Part shown: in pieces, positions 1 through 8,107 of the stretch
Numbering within the stretch: the stretch's first letter is position 1
Layout: each line of letters opens with the position of its first letter
NCBI GenBank assembly: GCA_027021385.1
Contig: JALUUL010000036.1
Coordinates: forward strand, 1-46,292
DNA length: 46,292 bases
Source: Planctomycetota bacterium
GTDB lineage: Bacteria; Planctomycetota; UBA1135; GCA-002748355
Direction: 5' to 3'
The notes under the pieces: model-generated
Databases searched by the model: none
What the model saw: the letters and a program-made list of their open reading frames with translations, nothing else
Told to the model about the DNA's origin: nothing
Translations under genes and position numbers: made by a program

Positions 1-1063
1 CCAGGCCTTCGGGGTCCGCCGCCCGACGCGCGCCCATCTCCGCGATCCCGAAAGCCCATTCCCGCGGCCCGGCCGAGGGCGGCAGGCAAAGGGCGTAGGG
101 TCCCTCCCCGAGGAGGAGGGGCACGCCCCCGACCCCGGCCGCGACGACCGCCAGTCCACAGCAGAGGGCCTCCATCAAGGCGTTCGGCCATCCCTCGTGA
201 CGGCTCGGGAACACGAAGATCCCACCCTCCTCCCGGAGGAGGGCGGCGACCTCCGAAGGGCTCCTGGGTCCCGGGAGGTGGACCCGCCCGGAGATCCCGA
301 GCCTCTCCGCCCGCCGGAGAAGCCTTCCCCGCTCCGGCCCTTCCCCGATCCATTCGAGGGGCGGAAGGTCCCGGCCCTCGGGCCGGGCGAGGGCCTCCAG
401 GAGGAGCCCGACCCCCTTGTCGGGGACGAGACGCCCGACCCCGACGAGACGAGGGGCGCTGGGGCGGAGGGTCCTCGCGAAGCGAAGCGGATCGACTCCG
501 TTCGGGGCCACGTGGACCCGCAAACCCGGAACGAGTTCCTCGAGCCTCCGGGCCAGCTCCGGGCTCACGGCCAGGACGGCGGCGGCTCGGGGGAGGAGCC
601 TTCGATACCTCCTCCGTACCCGGGGGATATCGGCAAGCACGTCCACGTCGCTGCCCCGGGCGGTCACGAAACAGGGAAGACCCCGGGGGGCGGCGAGCGC
701 GAGGGCGGCCATCGCGTCAGGGAAGAGGAAGTGGGCGTCGACGAAATCGGGCCGGAAGTTCCGCAGGAGTTCCCGGAAGCTCGAGGCCGCTCCCAGGGCC
801 ATCCGCTCGGCGTGCGCGAGGGTTCCGATTCCCGGAAGATGGGGATAGGAGGGGCGGCGCATCGGATACGGTCCGTCTTCGGAGCGGGGAAGGCGCGCGA
901 GCGCCGCGGGAACCGGTCCCAGCGGAGGCCAGGGACGGGGCTGGATCCAGGAGGGATCGGCCCCCAGTTCAGCCGCGAGGCGGAGGCAGCGCTCCCGGAC
1001 GAAGGCGCCGTGGGCTTCGAGACCCGGTCCGGGATGCAGGGTGCTGAAAACGAGGAATTTCAT
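1..1063 (-). CDS. Glycosyltransferase family 4 (partial, C-terminus off the left edge)
   Basis: This is a retaining GT-B fold glycosyltransferase, probably adding a sugar to the polysaccharide repeat unit on the cytoplasmic face of the membrane. The frame is open from ATG at 1063 to the window edge, about 354 codons. The N-terminal half contains the acceptor-side motif DAHFLFPDA and TARGSDVD. The C-terminal half has the donor-site motifs VAPNGVDP, GVGRLVPDKGV and the family-typical PSRHEGWPNALMEALCCG with the EX7E-type glutamates. The ATG overlaps the TGA of the upstream asparagine-synthase gene (ATGA), so the two are translationally coupled. Donor and acceptor sugars cannot be read from sequence. 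The missing C-terminus should be only a few tens of residues, judging by family length. Confidence 0.9.
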   Translation of the reverse strand, partial: MKFLVFSTLHPGPGLEAHGAFVRERCLRLAAELGADPSWIQPRPWPPLGPVPAALARLPRSEDGPYPMRRPSYPHLPGIGTLAHAERMALGAASSFRELLRNFRPDFVDAHFLFPDAMAALALAAPRGLPCFVTARGSDVDVLADIPRVRRRYRRLLPRAAAVLAVSPELARRLEELVPGLRVHVAPNGVDPLRFARTLRPSAPRLVGVGRLVPDKGVGLLLEALARPEGRDLPPLEWIGEGPERGRLLRRAERLGISGRVHLPGPRSPSEVAALLREEGGIFVFPSRHEGWPNALMEALCCGLAVVAAGVGGVPLLLGEGPYALCLPPSAGPREWAFGIAEMGARRAADPEGL

Positions 1064-2955
1064 CCCCTCCCCCAACGCTCCCACCAAAGGTGGAGCATCA
1101 GAACGGCCCAGAGACCCTCGGAGCGGTCCCGGACCCCCCGCGCATGCTGCCTCCTCCAGAGGTCCAGGGTCTTCCGCCGCAGGAAGCGGGCGGCGAACTC
1201 CCCCCGGCAGGCCTCGAGAACCCTCCCGGCGAGGGGCCCGCGCAACCAGGCCTTCAGGGGGATCGAGAACCCCCGCTTCGGCCTGCGCATCCAGGCCCGC
1301 CCCAAGCGGGGCTCGAAGGCCTCCTTCGGCAGCTTCTTGCCTTCCCGGGAGTCGAACTTCCAGGAGGCCGGAAGTCCGGCCGCGAAGCCCACGATCTCCG
1401 GATCCAGGAACGGACAGCGGAGTTCGAGGGAGGCGGCCATCGAGCAGCGGTCGACCTTCGCGAGGATGTCGCCGGGCAACCAGGTCCGCAGATCGAACTC
1501 GAGGAGCCGGTTGTCCGGATCCTCGGCGAGGCCGTCTTCCCAGATCTCCCGGAACCCTTCGTAGGGGTCCGCGTCGCCGGCCGCTTCTGGCTCGAAGAGG
1601 GCGTCGACCTCTTCCGGCAGGAGGCTCGACACCGAGCGGAAGTAGGCTTCCGCCGGATCGAGGGCGAGGTTCGCGAGGCTTCGCTTGGCCCGCAGGGGGC
1701 GGGGCAGGAAGTCCGCCTTCGGACAGGCCCGCGCGAGAAAGGCCCAAACTCTTCGGGGAAGGCGCCGTCGCCACGTCCTCTCGAGCCGGTCGAAGCGGTA
1801 CCTCCGGTATCCGCCGAAGGACTCGTCCCCGCCGTCACCTGAGAGGGCGACCGTGACGTGTCTGCGCGCGGCCCGGCTCACGAGGAGGGTCGGCCAGCAG
1901 GAGGAATCGAGCAGGGGATCGTCCAGAAGTTCGGCGAGGGCCTCGAGTTCCCCCTCCGACCCGGGCCTGCAGCATTCCTCGTGGAGATCAATGCCGAGCC
2001 GCGCGGCGAGACCCCGCGCGGCCCTGCGCTCGTCGTGATCCCCCTCGGCGAAGCCGACCGTGACCGCGGTGACCCCGCCCCCCGCGCCCCGGGCCGCCTC
2101 GACCATCGAGGCCACGACCGCGGCCGAATCGATCCCTCCGGAAAGGAACGCACCGAGCGGGACCTCGGCCTCCAGCCGGCGTTCCACGGCCGCGTCCGTC
2201 AGGTCCCGGAGCCGGCCGGCCGCCTCCTCGAAATCGAGACCCTCCGGGTTCCCGGACCCGTCGAAAGGGGGCCGCCAGTAGCGGCGTTCTTCGAGGGCGC
2301 CGTCTTGGCGGACGAGGGCGAGGCTTCCCGGAAGGAGGGAGCGGACCTCCTTCCAGACGGTCCGTCCCCGGGACACGTAGCGAAGGGCCGCGAGTTCGCG
2401 CAGCGCACCGGGATCGAGGGTCCCCGGAAGCCAGGAGACCGCGTGGAAGGCCCGCAGCTCGCTCGCGAAACCGCGCCTTCCGCCCGCCTCGTAGAGGTAG
2501 AGGGGCTTCTTGCCGAGCGGGTCCCGGGCGAGCAGGGTCTCCCCGCTCTCCAGGTCGTGGACCGCGAAGGCGAACATGCCCCGGCAGAACTCCGGAAGCC
2601 GGACGCCCCATTCGGCGTAGCCATGGAGCAGGACCTCGGTATCACAGCGGGTCCGGAAACGCCGTCCCTTCGCCTCCAAGCGGGCCCGAAGTTCCTTGTG
2701 GTTGTAGATCTCCCCGTTGAAGACAACCGCGAGACGGCCGTCCGGGGTCGTCATCGGCTGATGTCCGTGTTCGAGGTCGAGGATCGCGAGTCTGCGGTGG
2801 GCGAAGGCGGCGCGCGGGAAACGGAGCACGCCCTCTCCGTCGGGGCCCCGATGCGCGAGACTCGTGGCCATCGCCCGGCAAAGGCCCTCGACCTCCCTAC
2901 CGGTGCCGAGGGGTCCGCCGTCCGGCCCCGGCAGGATTCCCGCGATCCCGCACAC
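1060..2955 (-). CDS. asnB: Asparagine synthase-type glutamine amidotransferase
   Basis: This is a 631-residue class II amidotransferase of the AsnB type, which moves ammonia from glutamine to a carboxylate activated with ATP. The start is GTG (the protein opens M-C-G-I-A-G), placing the catalytic cysteine at position 2. The glutaminase part has AHRGPDGEG, FNGEIYN and the RCDTEV segment. The synthetase part has the ATP PP-loop LSGGIDSAAV and SGDGGDESFGGYRRY. It sits one base after the ligase gene and overlaps the glycosyltransferase, so it belongs to the exopolysaccharide unit. AsnB-like proteins in such loci (for example exosortase-associated amidotransferases) probably amidate uronic acids or the lipid-linked glycan rather than making free asparagine; that role is inference. 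Asparagine synthesis remains possible. Confidence 0.92.
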   Translation of the reverse strand: MCGIAGILPGPDGGPLGTGREVEGLCRAMATSLAHRGPDGEGVLRFPRAAFAHRRLAILDLEHGHQPMTTPDGRLAVVFNGEIYNHKELRARLEAKGRRFRTRCDTEVLLHGYAEWGVRLPEFCRGMFAFAVHDLESGETLLARDPLGKKPLYLYEAGGRRGFASELRAFHAVSWLPGTLDPGALRELAALRYVSRGRTVWKEVRSLLPGSLALVRQDGALEERRYWRPPFDGSGNPEGLDFEEAAGRLRDLTDAAVERRLEAEVPLGAFLSGGIDSAAVVASMVEAARGAGGGVTAVTVGFAEGDHDERRAARGLAARLGIDLHEECCRPGSEGELEALAELLDDPLLDSSCWPTLLVSRAARRHVTVALSGDGGDESFGGYRRYRFDRLERTWRRRLPRRVWAFLARACPKADFLPRPLRAKRSLANLALDPAEAYFRSVSSLLPEEVDALFEPEAAGDADPYEGFREIWEDGLAEDPDNRLLEFDLRTWLPGDILAKVDRCSMAASLELRCPFLDPEIVGFAAGLPASWKFDSREGKKLPKEAFEPRLGRAWMRRPKRGFSIPLKAWLRGPLAGRVLEACRGEFAARFLRRKTLDLWRRQHARGVRDRSEGLWAVLMLHLWWERWGRG

Positions 2956-2956
2956 C

Positions 2957-4348
2957 TCAATGCCCCCAGCGCGGTCTCGGCCCTCGACGAGGCATTCCGA
3001 ACCCCCTCGGCGGCCTCTTCTCCGGAAGCCCCGGAAGCCTCAAGGGGGCGAGTTCTTCCTCCGCGGACTCCTCACGTTCGTGTTCGGGGAGCAATGTCCA
3101 GCGCCTCGCGATGATCATGAGACAGCTGATCAAGGCGAGGAGATGGTAGATCAGATCGAAGTGACCTCGATTCAGGAAGGTGGCCCCCACGACGAAGGCG
3201 ACCAGGCTCGCCTCGAACATCCGGGCGTAGTGGAAGATCCACTCTCCCCCCCGAACCGAGAGGCCGAGTCTGCGGAGTCTCCGGCAGGCGACGAAGCCGC
3301 CGCCCAGGAGGGCCAGATAGGTCAGGAACGAGAGGGTGCCTCCTTCGGCCCAGATCTGCAGGTAGCTGTTGTGGGCGACGGGGGCGTAGGACTCCCCGAA
3401 GGAGATGCCCTGCTTGAACTCGTCCCAATGCACCTGGTAGTTCCGCATGCCGACCCCGAAAACGGGATAGGCGCCGATCATGCGCAGCGCGATCGTCCAG
3501 GCCCGAAGCCGGCCCATCGCGGAGGAATCCTTCTTGTACTGGCCGATCGAGAAGATCCGGTCCCGGACATGCTGGGGCGCGAGGAAGAAGAACCCGAAGA
3601 CGAAAAACAGGAGGGCAATGACTCCGATCATCTTCTTCCGGGCACGGAGCCAGAACACGCCGATCACCGCGCACATCGACAGGAATCCCCCCCTGCTGTG
3701 CGTCAGCATGACGGTCAGCATCGTCAGGATCACCCCGAGGAGCGTGGCCTTCTTGATCCACGGCCGGTTCTCGACCTGTCCAAGATAGAAGAGCAGCGGC
3801 ATGTTCATGACGAGCGCCAGCGCGAAGTCGTTGTTGTCCTCGAGCATGCCGCCCGGACCTCGGTGGATCTGCGCTCCGCCCGTCAGGATGCCGAAGAGCC
3901 CCCCCTTGATCCCGAAGAACCCGAGCGAGAGGGCGATCGTCCAGAGAATCGTCCTCAGGCGCTGCCGGGAGTCGACCTGGCCCACGGTGAACAACGCGAT
4001 TGCGATGATCTTCACGAACTCGAAGAATCTCCGCATCACGTAACTGCTCTGATCCCTCGCCTGAAGGAGGCTCAAGAGCGTCAGGATCCCGAGCAGCATC
4101 ATCGCTCCGGTTCGGAAATCGAGCCTCGTGAAGCGGCGCTTGCCGGCCTCGTGGAAGACCCACCCGAGCAGCATCGCGATGCTGACATAGAAGGAGAACC
4201 GCATGTTGCGGGCGAATCCCCAGCAGAGATCCTGGGCGCGCATGTAGGCGAGCCAGGAGAAGGTCAGGAGCCCGATGAAGGGGACCCGGAATCCCAGCGG
4301 AATGCTGAGGGCGACGATTCCGAAGACGAAGAGGTCCCGCAGGCTCAT
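2957..4348 (-). CDS. O-glycosylation ligase / O-antigen ligase family, exosortase-associated type
   Basis: This is a polytopic membrane protein of 463 residues with about ten hydrophobic segments. Proteins of the Wzy/WaaL/PglL fold polymerise or transfer lipid-linked glycans in the periplasm. The sequence fits the subfamily described as a probable O-glycosylation ligase of exosortase A systems (TIGR03097). It has the short N-terminus with the SWLAYMRAQDLCWGFA segment, the GPGGMLEDNNDFALAL motif at about residues 164-179, and the loop AHNSYLQIWAEGG at about 320, where ligases carry an essential histidine. A charged tail of about 40 residues follows the last helix. It sits 6 bp downstream of the chain-length gene and 1 bp before asnB. 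It could act as polymerase rather than protein ligase; sequence alone does not separate the two. Confidence 0.85.
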   Translation of the reverse strand: MSLRDLFVFGIVALSIPLGFRVPFIGLLTFSWLAYMRAQDLCWGFARNMRFSFYVSIAMLLGWVFHEAGKRRFTRLDFRTGAMMLLGILTLLSLLQARDQSSYVMRRFFEFVKIIAIALFTVGQVDSRQRLRTILWTIALSLGFFGIKGGLFGILTGGAQIHRGPGGMLEDNNDFALALVMNMPLLFYLGQVENRPWIKKATLLGVILTMLTVMLTHSRGGFLSMCAVIGVFWLRARKKMIGVIALLFFVFGFFFLAPQHVRDRIFSIGQYKKDSSAMGRLRAWTIALRMIGAYPVFGVGMRNYQVHWDEFKQGISFGESYAPVAHNSYLQIWAEGGTLSFLTYLALLGGGFVACRRLRRLGLSVRGGEWIFHYARMFEASLVAFVVGATFLNRGHFDLIYHLLALISCLMIIARRWTLLPEHEREESAEEELAPLRLPGLPEKRPPRGFGMPRRGPRPRWGH

Positions 4349-4354
4349 GCGGGA

Positions 4355-5986
4355 TCATCCTCCGTGCCCGAAGAGGGCGTCGAGAGCCCCCCGCGCCCAG
4401 TCCGGGAGTCTCACCGGATCGAGGAAGTAGACTCCGATGAGCGCCGCCATCAGGAAGAGGGCGGCAGCCGTGACCGCGGTGATCCGCATGCGCCGCTTCC
4501 TCGCCGCCTCGGCCTCCTCGGGTAGTTCGAGATGGCTGACCCCTCCGAGAGCGGGAACGGGAAGACCCCGCTGGACCTCCTCCAGGGTCTTCCAGGTCGC
4601 CTGCATCAAGTCGAAGAGGAAGATCAGGCCGATCGCCGAGGCCAGCCCGATGCCCGACCCGAGCAGGGCCACGAGCCACCGGTTCGGATAGGTCGGAGCG
4701 GGAGGGGGTTCCGCGTTCGTGACGACCTCGATGATGGCGGAAGTCTTCTCGAGCCGCCCACAAAGGTCGTCCTGGTTCTGCAGGAGCCTCCGCGCACTCT
4801 CCCAGGCTTTCCTGCTCTGCGTCACGAGGCTCTCGAGGCGTTCCGCACTCTCCCGGGCGCTCGGCATCGCGCTCACGTATTCGCTGAGTTCCTTGTAGGT
4901 CTTCCTCCAGCCCTCGAGGCGGGTCTCATCCGCCTTTTGGACCCCCTTCAACTCCGCGAGCTTCTTGTTCGTCTCGATCCAGAGGGGATTGGGCTCCTTG
5001 ACGAGGGCTTGACCCGCGGGGGCTTTCATGGCCTTTTTGATCCGCGCCTCGAGAACTTTCTTCCGCGCGAGGGCGGCCGCGTAACTCGGGTGCGAGGGGC
5101 GCCAGTCCCGGATCTTCCGCTCGAGAACCTGGAGTTCGGCAAGGTCAGCTCCGATCAGGGCGAGGAGAGCCGGATCGTTGACCGAAGGGGTCTTGGTCCT
5201 CTCCTTCGGTATCTTCGCGAGACGTCGCTCGAGGTCCTCGATCTCGGCCTTACGACTGCGGATCCCGGTCTCGAGTTCGGCCAGCTTCGTTCCCAGCCGG
5301 GCCCATTCCTCCTTGCGGATCGCATACAGGGGCTTGCCGTCGATCGTCCTCGCGAAGGGGTCGAGTCCCGAGGTCTCGTACCAGCGCCTCATGTCGGCAA
5401 GGGCCTGCTCGTATTCGTTGAAACGGGCCGCCACCTCGTCCTGCAAGCGTTCCCTTTCCGACCAGGCTCTCTGGCGTACGAACTCCGTCTCCCTCTTCAG
5501 GTAGAGATCCCGGATCCTGTTCGCGAAATCCGCGGCGCGGATCGGGTCCTGGTCCCGGAAGAGGATCGCCAGCATCGCGGACGATCTCCCCTCTCCCGAA
5601 TCGAGATCCAGAACCGTGATCCGGCTGATGACCTCCCAGATCCTCCCCCGATACTTGTCGATCGAGTCGTTCCGGAGCGCGTAAAAATCATCCCACCCGA
5701 GACTGCGGACGACTTCGTCGACGAGGTTGAAATCGGAGATCGTATGCCGGGCCTTGCTGACCTCCTTGACGAAGGGGTCCTGGCGCGGCCCGGACGGAGA
5801 GTCAGCCAGCAGGGCGGGATGGAGGCGGACCAGGGTCCGGGCCACGTAGTAGCGCGGGATCATCCAGGCCACGAAGAGCCCGATCAGCAGCCCGATCAGG
5901 GCCGCCGGCAGGAGCTGCCAGCGCCTTCGCTGCAGGAGTTCCAGATAGCGGCCCAGTTGCAGGCTGGGCAGCTCGAGTTCGCTCAT
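4355..5986 (-). CDS. Polysaccharide chain-length determinant (Wzz/PCP family, exosortase-type)
   Basis: This inner-membrane polysaccharide co-polymerase sets chain length by interacting with polymerase and export pore. The 543 residues show a first transmembrane helix at about 20-42, a long charged coiled-coil periplasmic domain (about 150-420), a second helix at about 434-458 and a third at about 500-522. The two-helix C-terminal end, with the short cytoplasmic piece between helices (ending VPALGGVSHLELPEE), resembles the XrtA/PEP-CTERM chain-length family (TIGR03007) more than classical two-helix Wzz. No Walker A/B tyrosine-kinase domain is fused, so any BY-kinase must be a separate gene outside the window. 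The ATG follows an AGGTG ribosome site. A 221-bp structured gap separates it from the export lipoprotein gene. Confidence 0.87.
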   Translation of the reverse strand: MSELELPSLQLGRYLELLQRRRWQLLPAALIGLLIGLFVAWMIPRYYVARTLVRLHPALLADSPSGPRQDPFVKEVSKARHTISDFNLVDEVVRSLGWDDFYALRNDSIDKYRGRIWEVISRITVLDLDSGEGRSSAMLAILFRDQDPIRAADFANRIRDLYLKRETEFVRQRAWSERERLQDEVAARFNEYEQALADMRRWYETSGLDPFARTIDGKPLYAIRKEEWARLGTKLAELETGIRSRKAEIEDLERRLAKIPKERTKTPSVNDPALLALIGADLAELQVLERKIRDWRPSHPSYAAALARKKVLEARIKKAMKAPAGQALVKEPNPLWIETNKKLAELKGVQKADETRLEGWRKTYKELSEYVSAMPSARESAERLESLVTQSRKAWESARRLLQNQDDLCGRLEKTSAIIEVVTNAEPPPAPTYPNRWLVALLGSGIGLASAIGLIFLFDLMQATWKTLEEVQRGLPVPALGGVSHLELPEEAEAARKRRMRITAVTAAALFLMAALIGVYFLDPVRLPDWARGALDALFGHGG

Positions 5987-6013
5987 AACACCTGGCCGTG
6001 GTCAAGAGTCCCC

Positions 6014-6060
6014 GGGGCGCCTTGGACGGCGCCCCGATCGGGGCCTTCCCGGAGGCCCCG
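6014..6060 (-). promoter_or_regulatory. Tandem GC hairpins between the Wza-like and Wzz-like genes
   Basis: Two perfect inverted repeats lie back to back in the 221-bp gap. The first has 8-bp arms (6014-6021 with 6028-6035) around a 6-nt loop. The second has 7-bp arms (6039-6045 with 6054-6060) around an 8-nt loop. Neither is followed by a T-tract in the direction of transcription. They could weaken readthrough or stabilise an mRNA end so that pore and co-polymerase are made in different amounts; that is inference. Confidence 0.45.
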
Positions 6061-6144
6061 GGACCGGTCCTCCATGCTAAGGCGGGTCCGGCTCCAGGGA
6101 AGGCGAGCCCCTGATGTCATCGGCATTTCCAGGCGGCCGGCTTT

Positions 6145-6170
6145 CCGACCGGCTCCGGAAAAGCGGTCGG
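6145..6170 (-). promoter_or_regulatory. Hairpin downstream of the export lipoprotein gene
   Basis: A perfect 7-bp inverted repeat (CCGACCG at 6145-6151, CGGTCGG at 6164-6170) with a 12-nt loop starts about 37 bp past the stop codon of the Wza-like gene. Its position fits a terminator or processing site, but there is no T-tract after it. Confidence 0.35.
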
Positions 6171-6207
6171 CCCCCGGTGTTCTCCCGCCGGTATCCCCGT
6201 CCTCCGC

Positions 6208-7026
6208 TTAGAAGATCCAGGGCGTGTAGAAGTAGTAGTAGTTCCTCTTGCCGGTGAGGACCTCGTACTGATACTGGAGTTGGACCCCCTGGAACAGAGC
6301 ACCTACGATCGTCGACAGGGGCAGGAGCAGCTTCTCCATGAAGCGGGAGATCGTCCCGAAGAAGGTCGGCGGGACGTAGAGGATGTCGTTTTCCCGGATG
6401 TTCAGGTTGTAGGTCGAGACCCCGTCCGTGACGAGATGGCGGAGATTGATCGTCACGATCAAGGGATTCCTAGGATCCGCCCGGATCAGGCGGATCCGCC
6501 CGAGATTCGCGAGCCGGGTCACCGGGAAGAGGGCAAAGACATCGAGGATCGTGAGGTCGCCGCGGAAGGGCCGGACCCCGGGACCGAGGACCTCGCCGAA
6601 CATGAAGAAGACCTTGGCGCCGGTCAGGATGCGCGCGTCGATCTTGATCGGAGCCGTGTAGAGGGTCTGGAGCTGTTCGCTGACGAGGGCTCCGATCGCC
6701 TTCTCGGTCAGACCGAGCACCATGACGGGCCCGACGTTCGGAACGAAGATCGTCCCGTCCACCGCCACAGGCTGGGGACCCGCGACCAGAAGGTAGAGAT
6801 CCTGGAAGCTCGGATTCGTCAGGAGCGCCGGGCTGACGAAGAACTGGATCGTGTCTCCGATGCTCGCGTAGTTCTCGACCTGGGCATCCCCCTCGGCCCG
6901 CCTCCCGAAACCCTGCTGCACGAGAAGTTCCTGCACCCTCTTGTCGGGAATCGAACCGCAGGAAGCCGAGAGAACCGTCAGCCCGAGAAGCAGGACCCGG
7001 AACATGGCCGCCTTGACGCGTCGCAT
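6208..7026 (-). CDS. Polysaccharide export lipoprotein (Wza-like, poly_export/SLBB)
   Basis: This is a periplasmic/outer-membrane polysaccharide export protein of 272 residues. I chose ATG 7026 (MRRVKAAMFRVLLLGL) because it opens a signal peptide ending at an imperfect lipobox, LSASC. An upstream in-frame ATG at 7122 would put 32 hydrophilic residues before the signal and overlap rmlB. The mature part has the poly-export core (IGDTIQFFVSP, VDGTIFVPNVGPVMVLG) followed by one SLBB-like domain (FFMFGEVLGPGVRPFRG to IRENDILYVPPTFFG). The end is an aromatic tail with YYYFYTPWIF. It is shorter than E. coli Wza (about 380 residues) and has one SLBB, as in exosortase-type loci. It lies just downstream of rmlB. 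Confidence 0.85.
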   Translation of the reverse strand: MRRVKAAMFRVLLLGLTVLSASCGSIPDKRVQELLVQQGFGRRAEGDAQVENYASIGDTIQFFVSPALLTNPSFQDLYLLVAGPQPVAVDGTIFVPNVGPVMVLGLTEKAIGALVSEQLQTLYTAPIKIDARILTGAKVFFMFGEVLGPGVRPFRGDLTILDVFALFPVTRLANLGRIRLIRADPRNPLIVTINLRHLVTDGVSTYNLNIRENDILYVPPTFFGTISRFMEKLLLPLSTIVGALFQGVQLQYQYEVLTGKRNYYYFYTPWIF

Positions 7027-7090
7027 GTCCCCGAAGATAGCCTGGGGGAGCCCTCGAAGGAACCTCGCGGAGGAGACCCCGCCCGGGTCT

Positions 7091-8107
7091 TCAGGAGAGG
7101 CGGTCCCCGTATTGTCTGTCATAGTATTCCCGGTAGGCCCCCGAGCGGACCCGTTCGCACCAGGAGAGGTTCTCCCGGTACCACTCGACGGTGGCGGCGA
7201 GCCCCTCCTCGAATCCGCGGGAAGGCTCCCAGCCCAGTTCCTCGCGGATCTTCGTCGCGTCAATCGCGTACCTCCGGTCGTGCCCCGGACGATCCTTGAC
7301 GAAGCGGATCAGATCGGAAGAGGCCCCGACCGCCTCGAGGATCGCGTTCACGACCTCGAGGTTCTCCCGCTCCGAATTCCCCCCGATGTTGTAGACCTCC
7401 CCCGGACGGCCCTCCTCGAGCACCCTGAGGACCGCCCGGTTGTGGTCCTCGACATGGATCCAGTCCCGGACATTCCGGCCGTCGCCGTAGACCGGCAGTT
7501 CCTTCCCCTCGATCGCATTCAGGATCATCAGGGGGATCAGCTTCTCGGGGAACTGGTAGGGCCCGTAGTTGTTCGAGCAACGGGTGATCAGGGTCTCGAA
7601 GCCGTGGGTGTGGAAGGCCGCACGCACGAGGAAATCGCTGCCGGCCTTGGAGGCGGAATACGGGGAGTTTGGCCGGATGGGCGAGACTTCCGAGAACTTT
7701 CCCTCGGCGCCGAGGGAACCGTAGACCTCGTCCGTCGAAACATGCACGAAACGACGGACCGCGTGGCGCCTCGAAGCGTCCAGGAGGACCTGGGTCCCGA
7801 GAACGTTCGTCCGCACGAAGGCCGTGGCGTCCAGAACCGAACGGTCGACATGACTCTCGGCCGCGAAATGGACGACCAGATCCGGTTTCGCGGAGGCGAA
7901 GACCTCCTCGACCGCCTCCGCGTCCGCGATGTCCGCCCGAAGGAAGGAATACTTCGGATCCCCCTCGACGTCCTTCAGGCTCTCTAGGTTCCCCGCGTAG
8001 GTGAGCGCATCGAGATTCAGAACCGCGTAATCCCGTTCCCTGCACAGGAGTCGAATGAAATTGGAGCCGATGAACCCGGCCCCCCCGGTGATCAGGACTT
8101 TCGTCAT
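7091..8107 (-). CDS. rmlB: dTDP-glucose 4,6-dehydratase
   Basis: This is the second step of dTDP-rhamnose synthesis, converting dTDP-glucose to dTDP-4-keto-6-deoxyglucose with bound NAD+ in the cytoplasm. The 338-residue length is normal. It has the Rossmann glycine motif GGAGFIGSNF at the N-terminus, the HFAAESHVDRS segment, STDEVYGSLG (catalytic T/D/E), the YSASK active-site tyrosine-lysine pair, and the family-typical NNYGPYQFPEKLIPL. Its ATG overlaps the TGA of rmlD by 4 bp (ATGA). Its C-terminus precedes the export lipoprotein gene. Confident assignment. Confidence 0.96.
   Translation of the reverse strand: MTKVLITGGAGFIGSNFIRLLCRERDYAVLNLDALTYAGNLESLKDVEGDPKYSFLRADIADAEAVEEVFASAKPDLVVHFAAESHVDRSVLDATAFVRTNVLGTQVLLDASRRHAVRRFVHVSTDEVYGSLGAEGKFSEVSPIRPNSPYSASKAGSDFLVRAAFHTHGFETLITRCSNNYGPYQFPEKLIPLMILNAIEGKELPVYGDGRNVRDWIHVEDHNRAVLRVLEEGRPGEVYNIGGNSERENLEVVNAILEAVGASSDLIRFVKDRPGHDRRYAIDATKIREELGWEPSRGFEEGLAATVEWYRENLSWCERVRSGAYREYYDRQYGDRLS

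Noticed and set aside
2864..4525. 553-codon plus-strand open frame
   Set aside because: It mirrors the O-glycosylation ligase gene and has the composition of a reverse-complement shadow.
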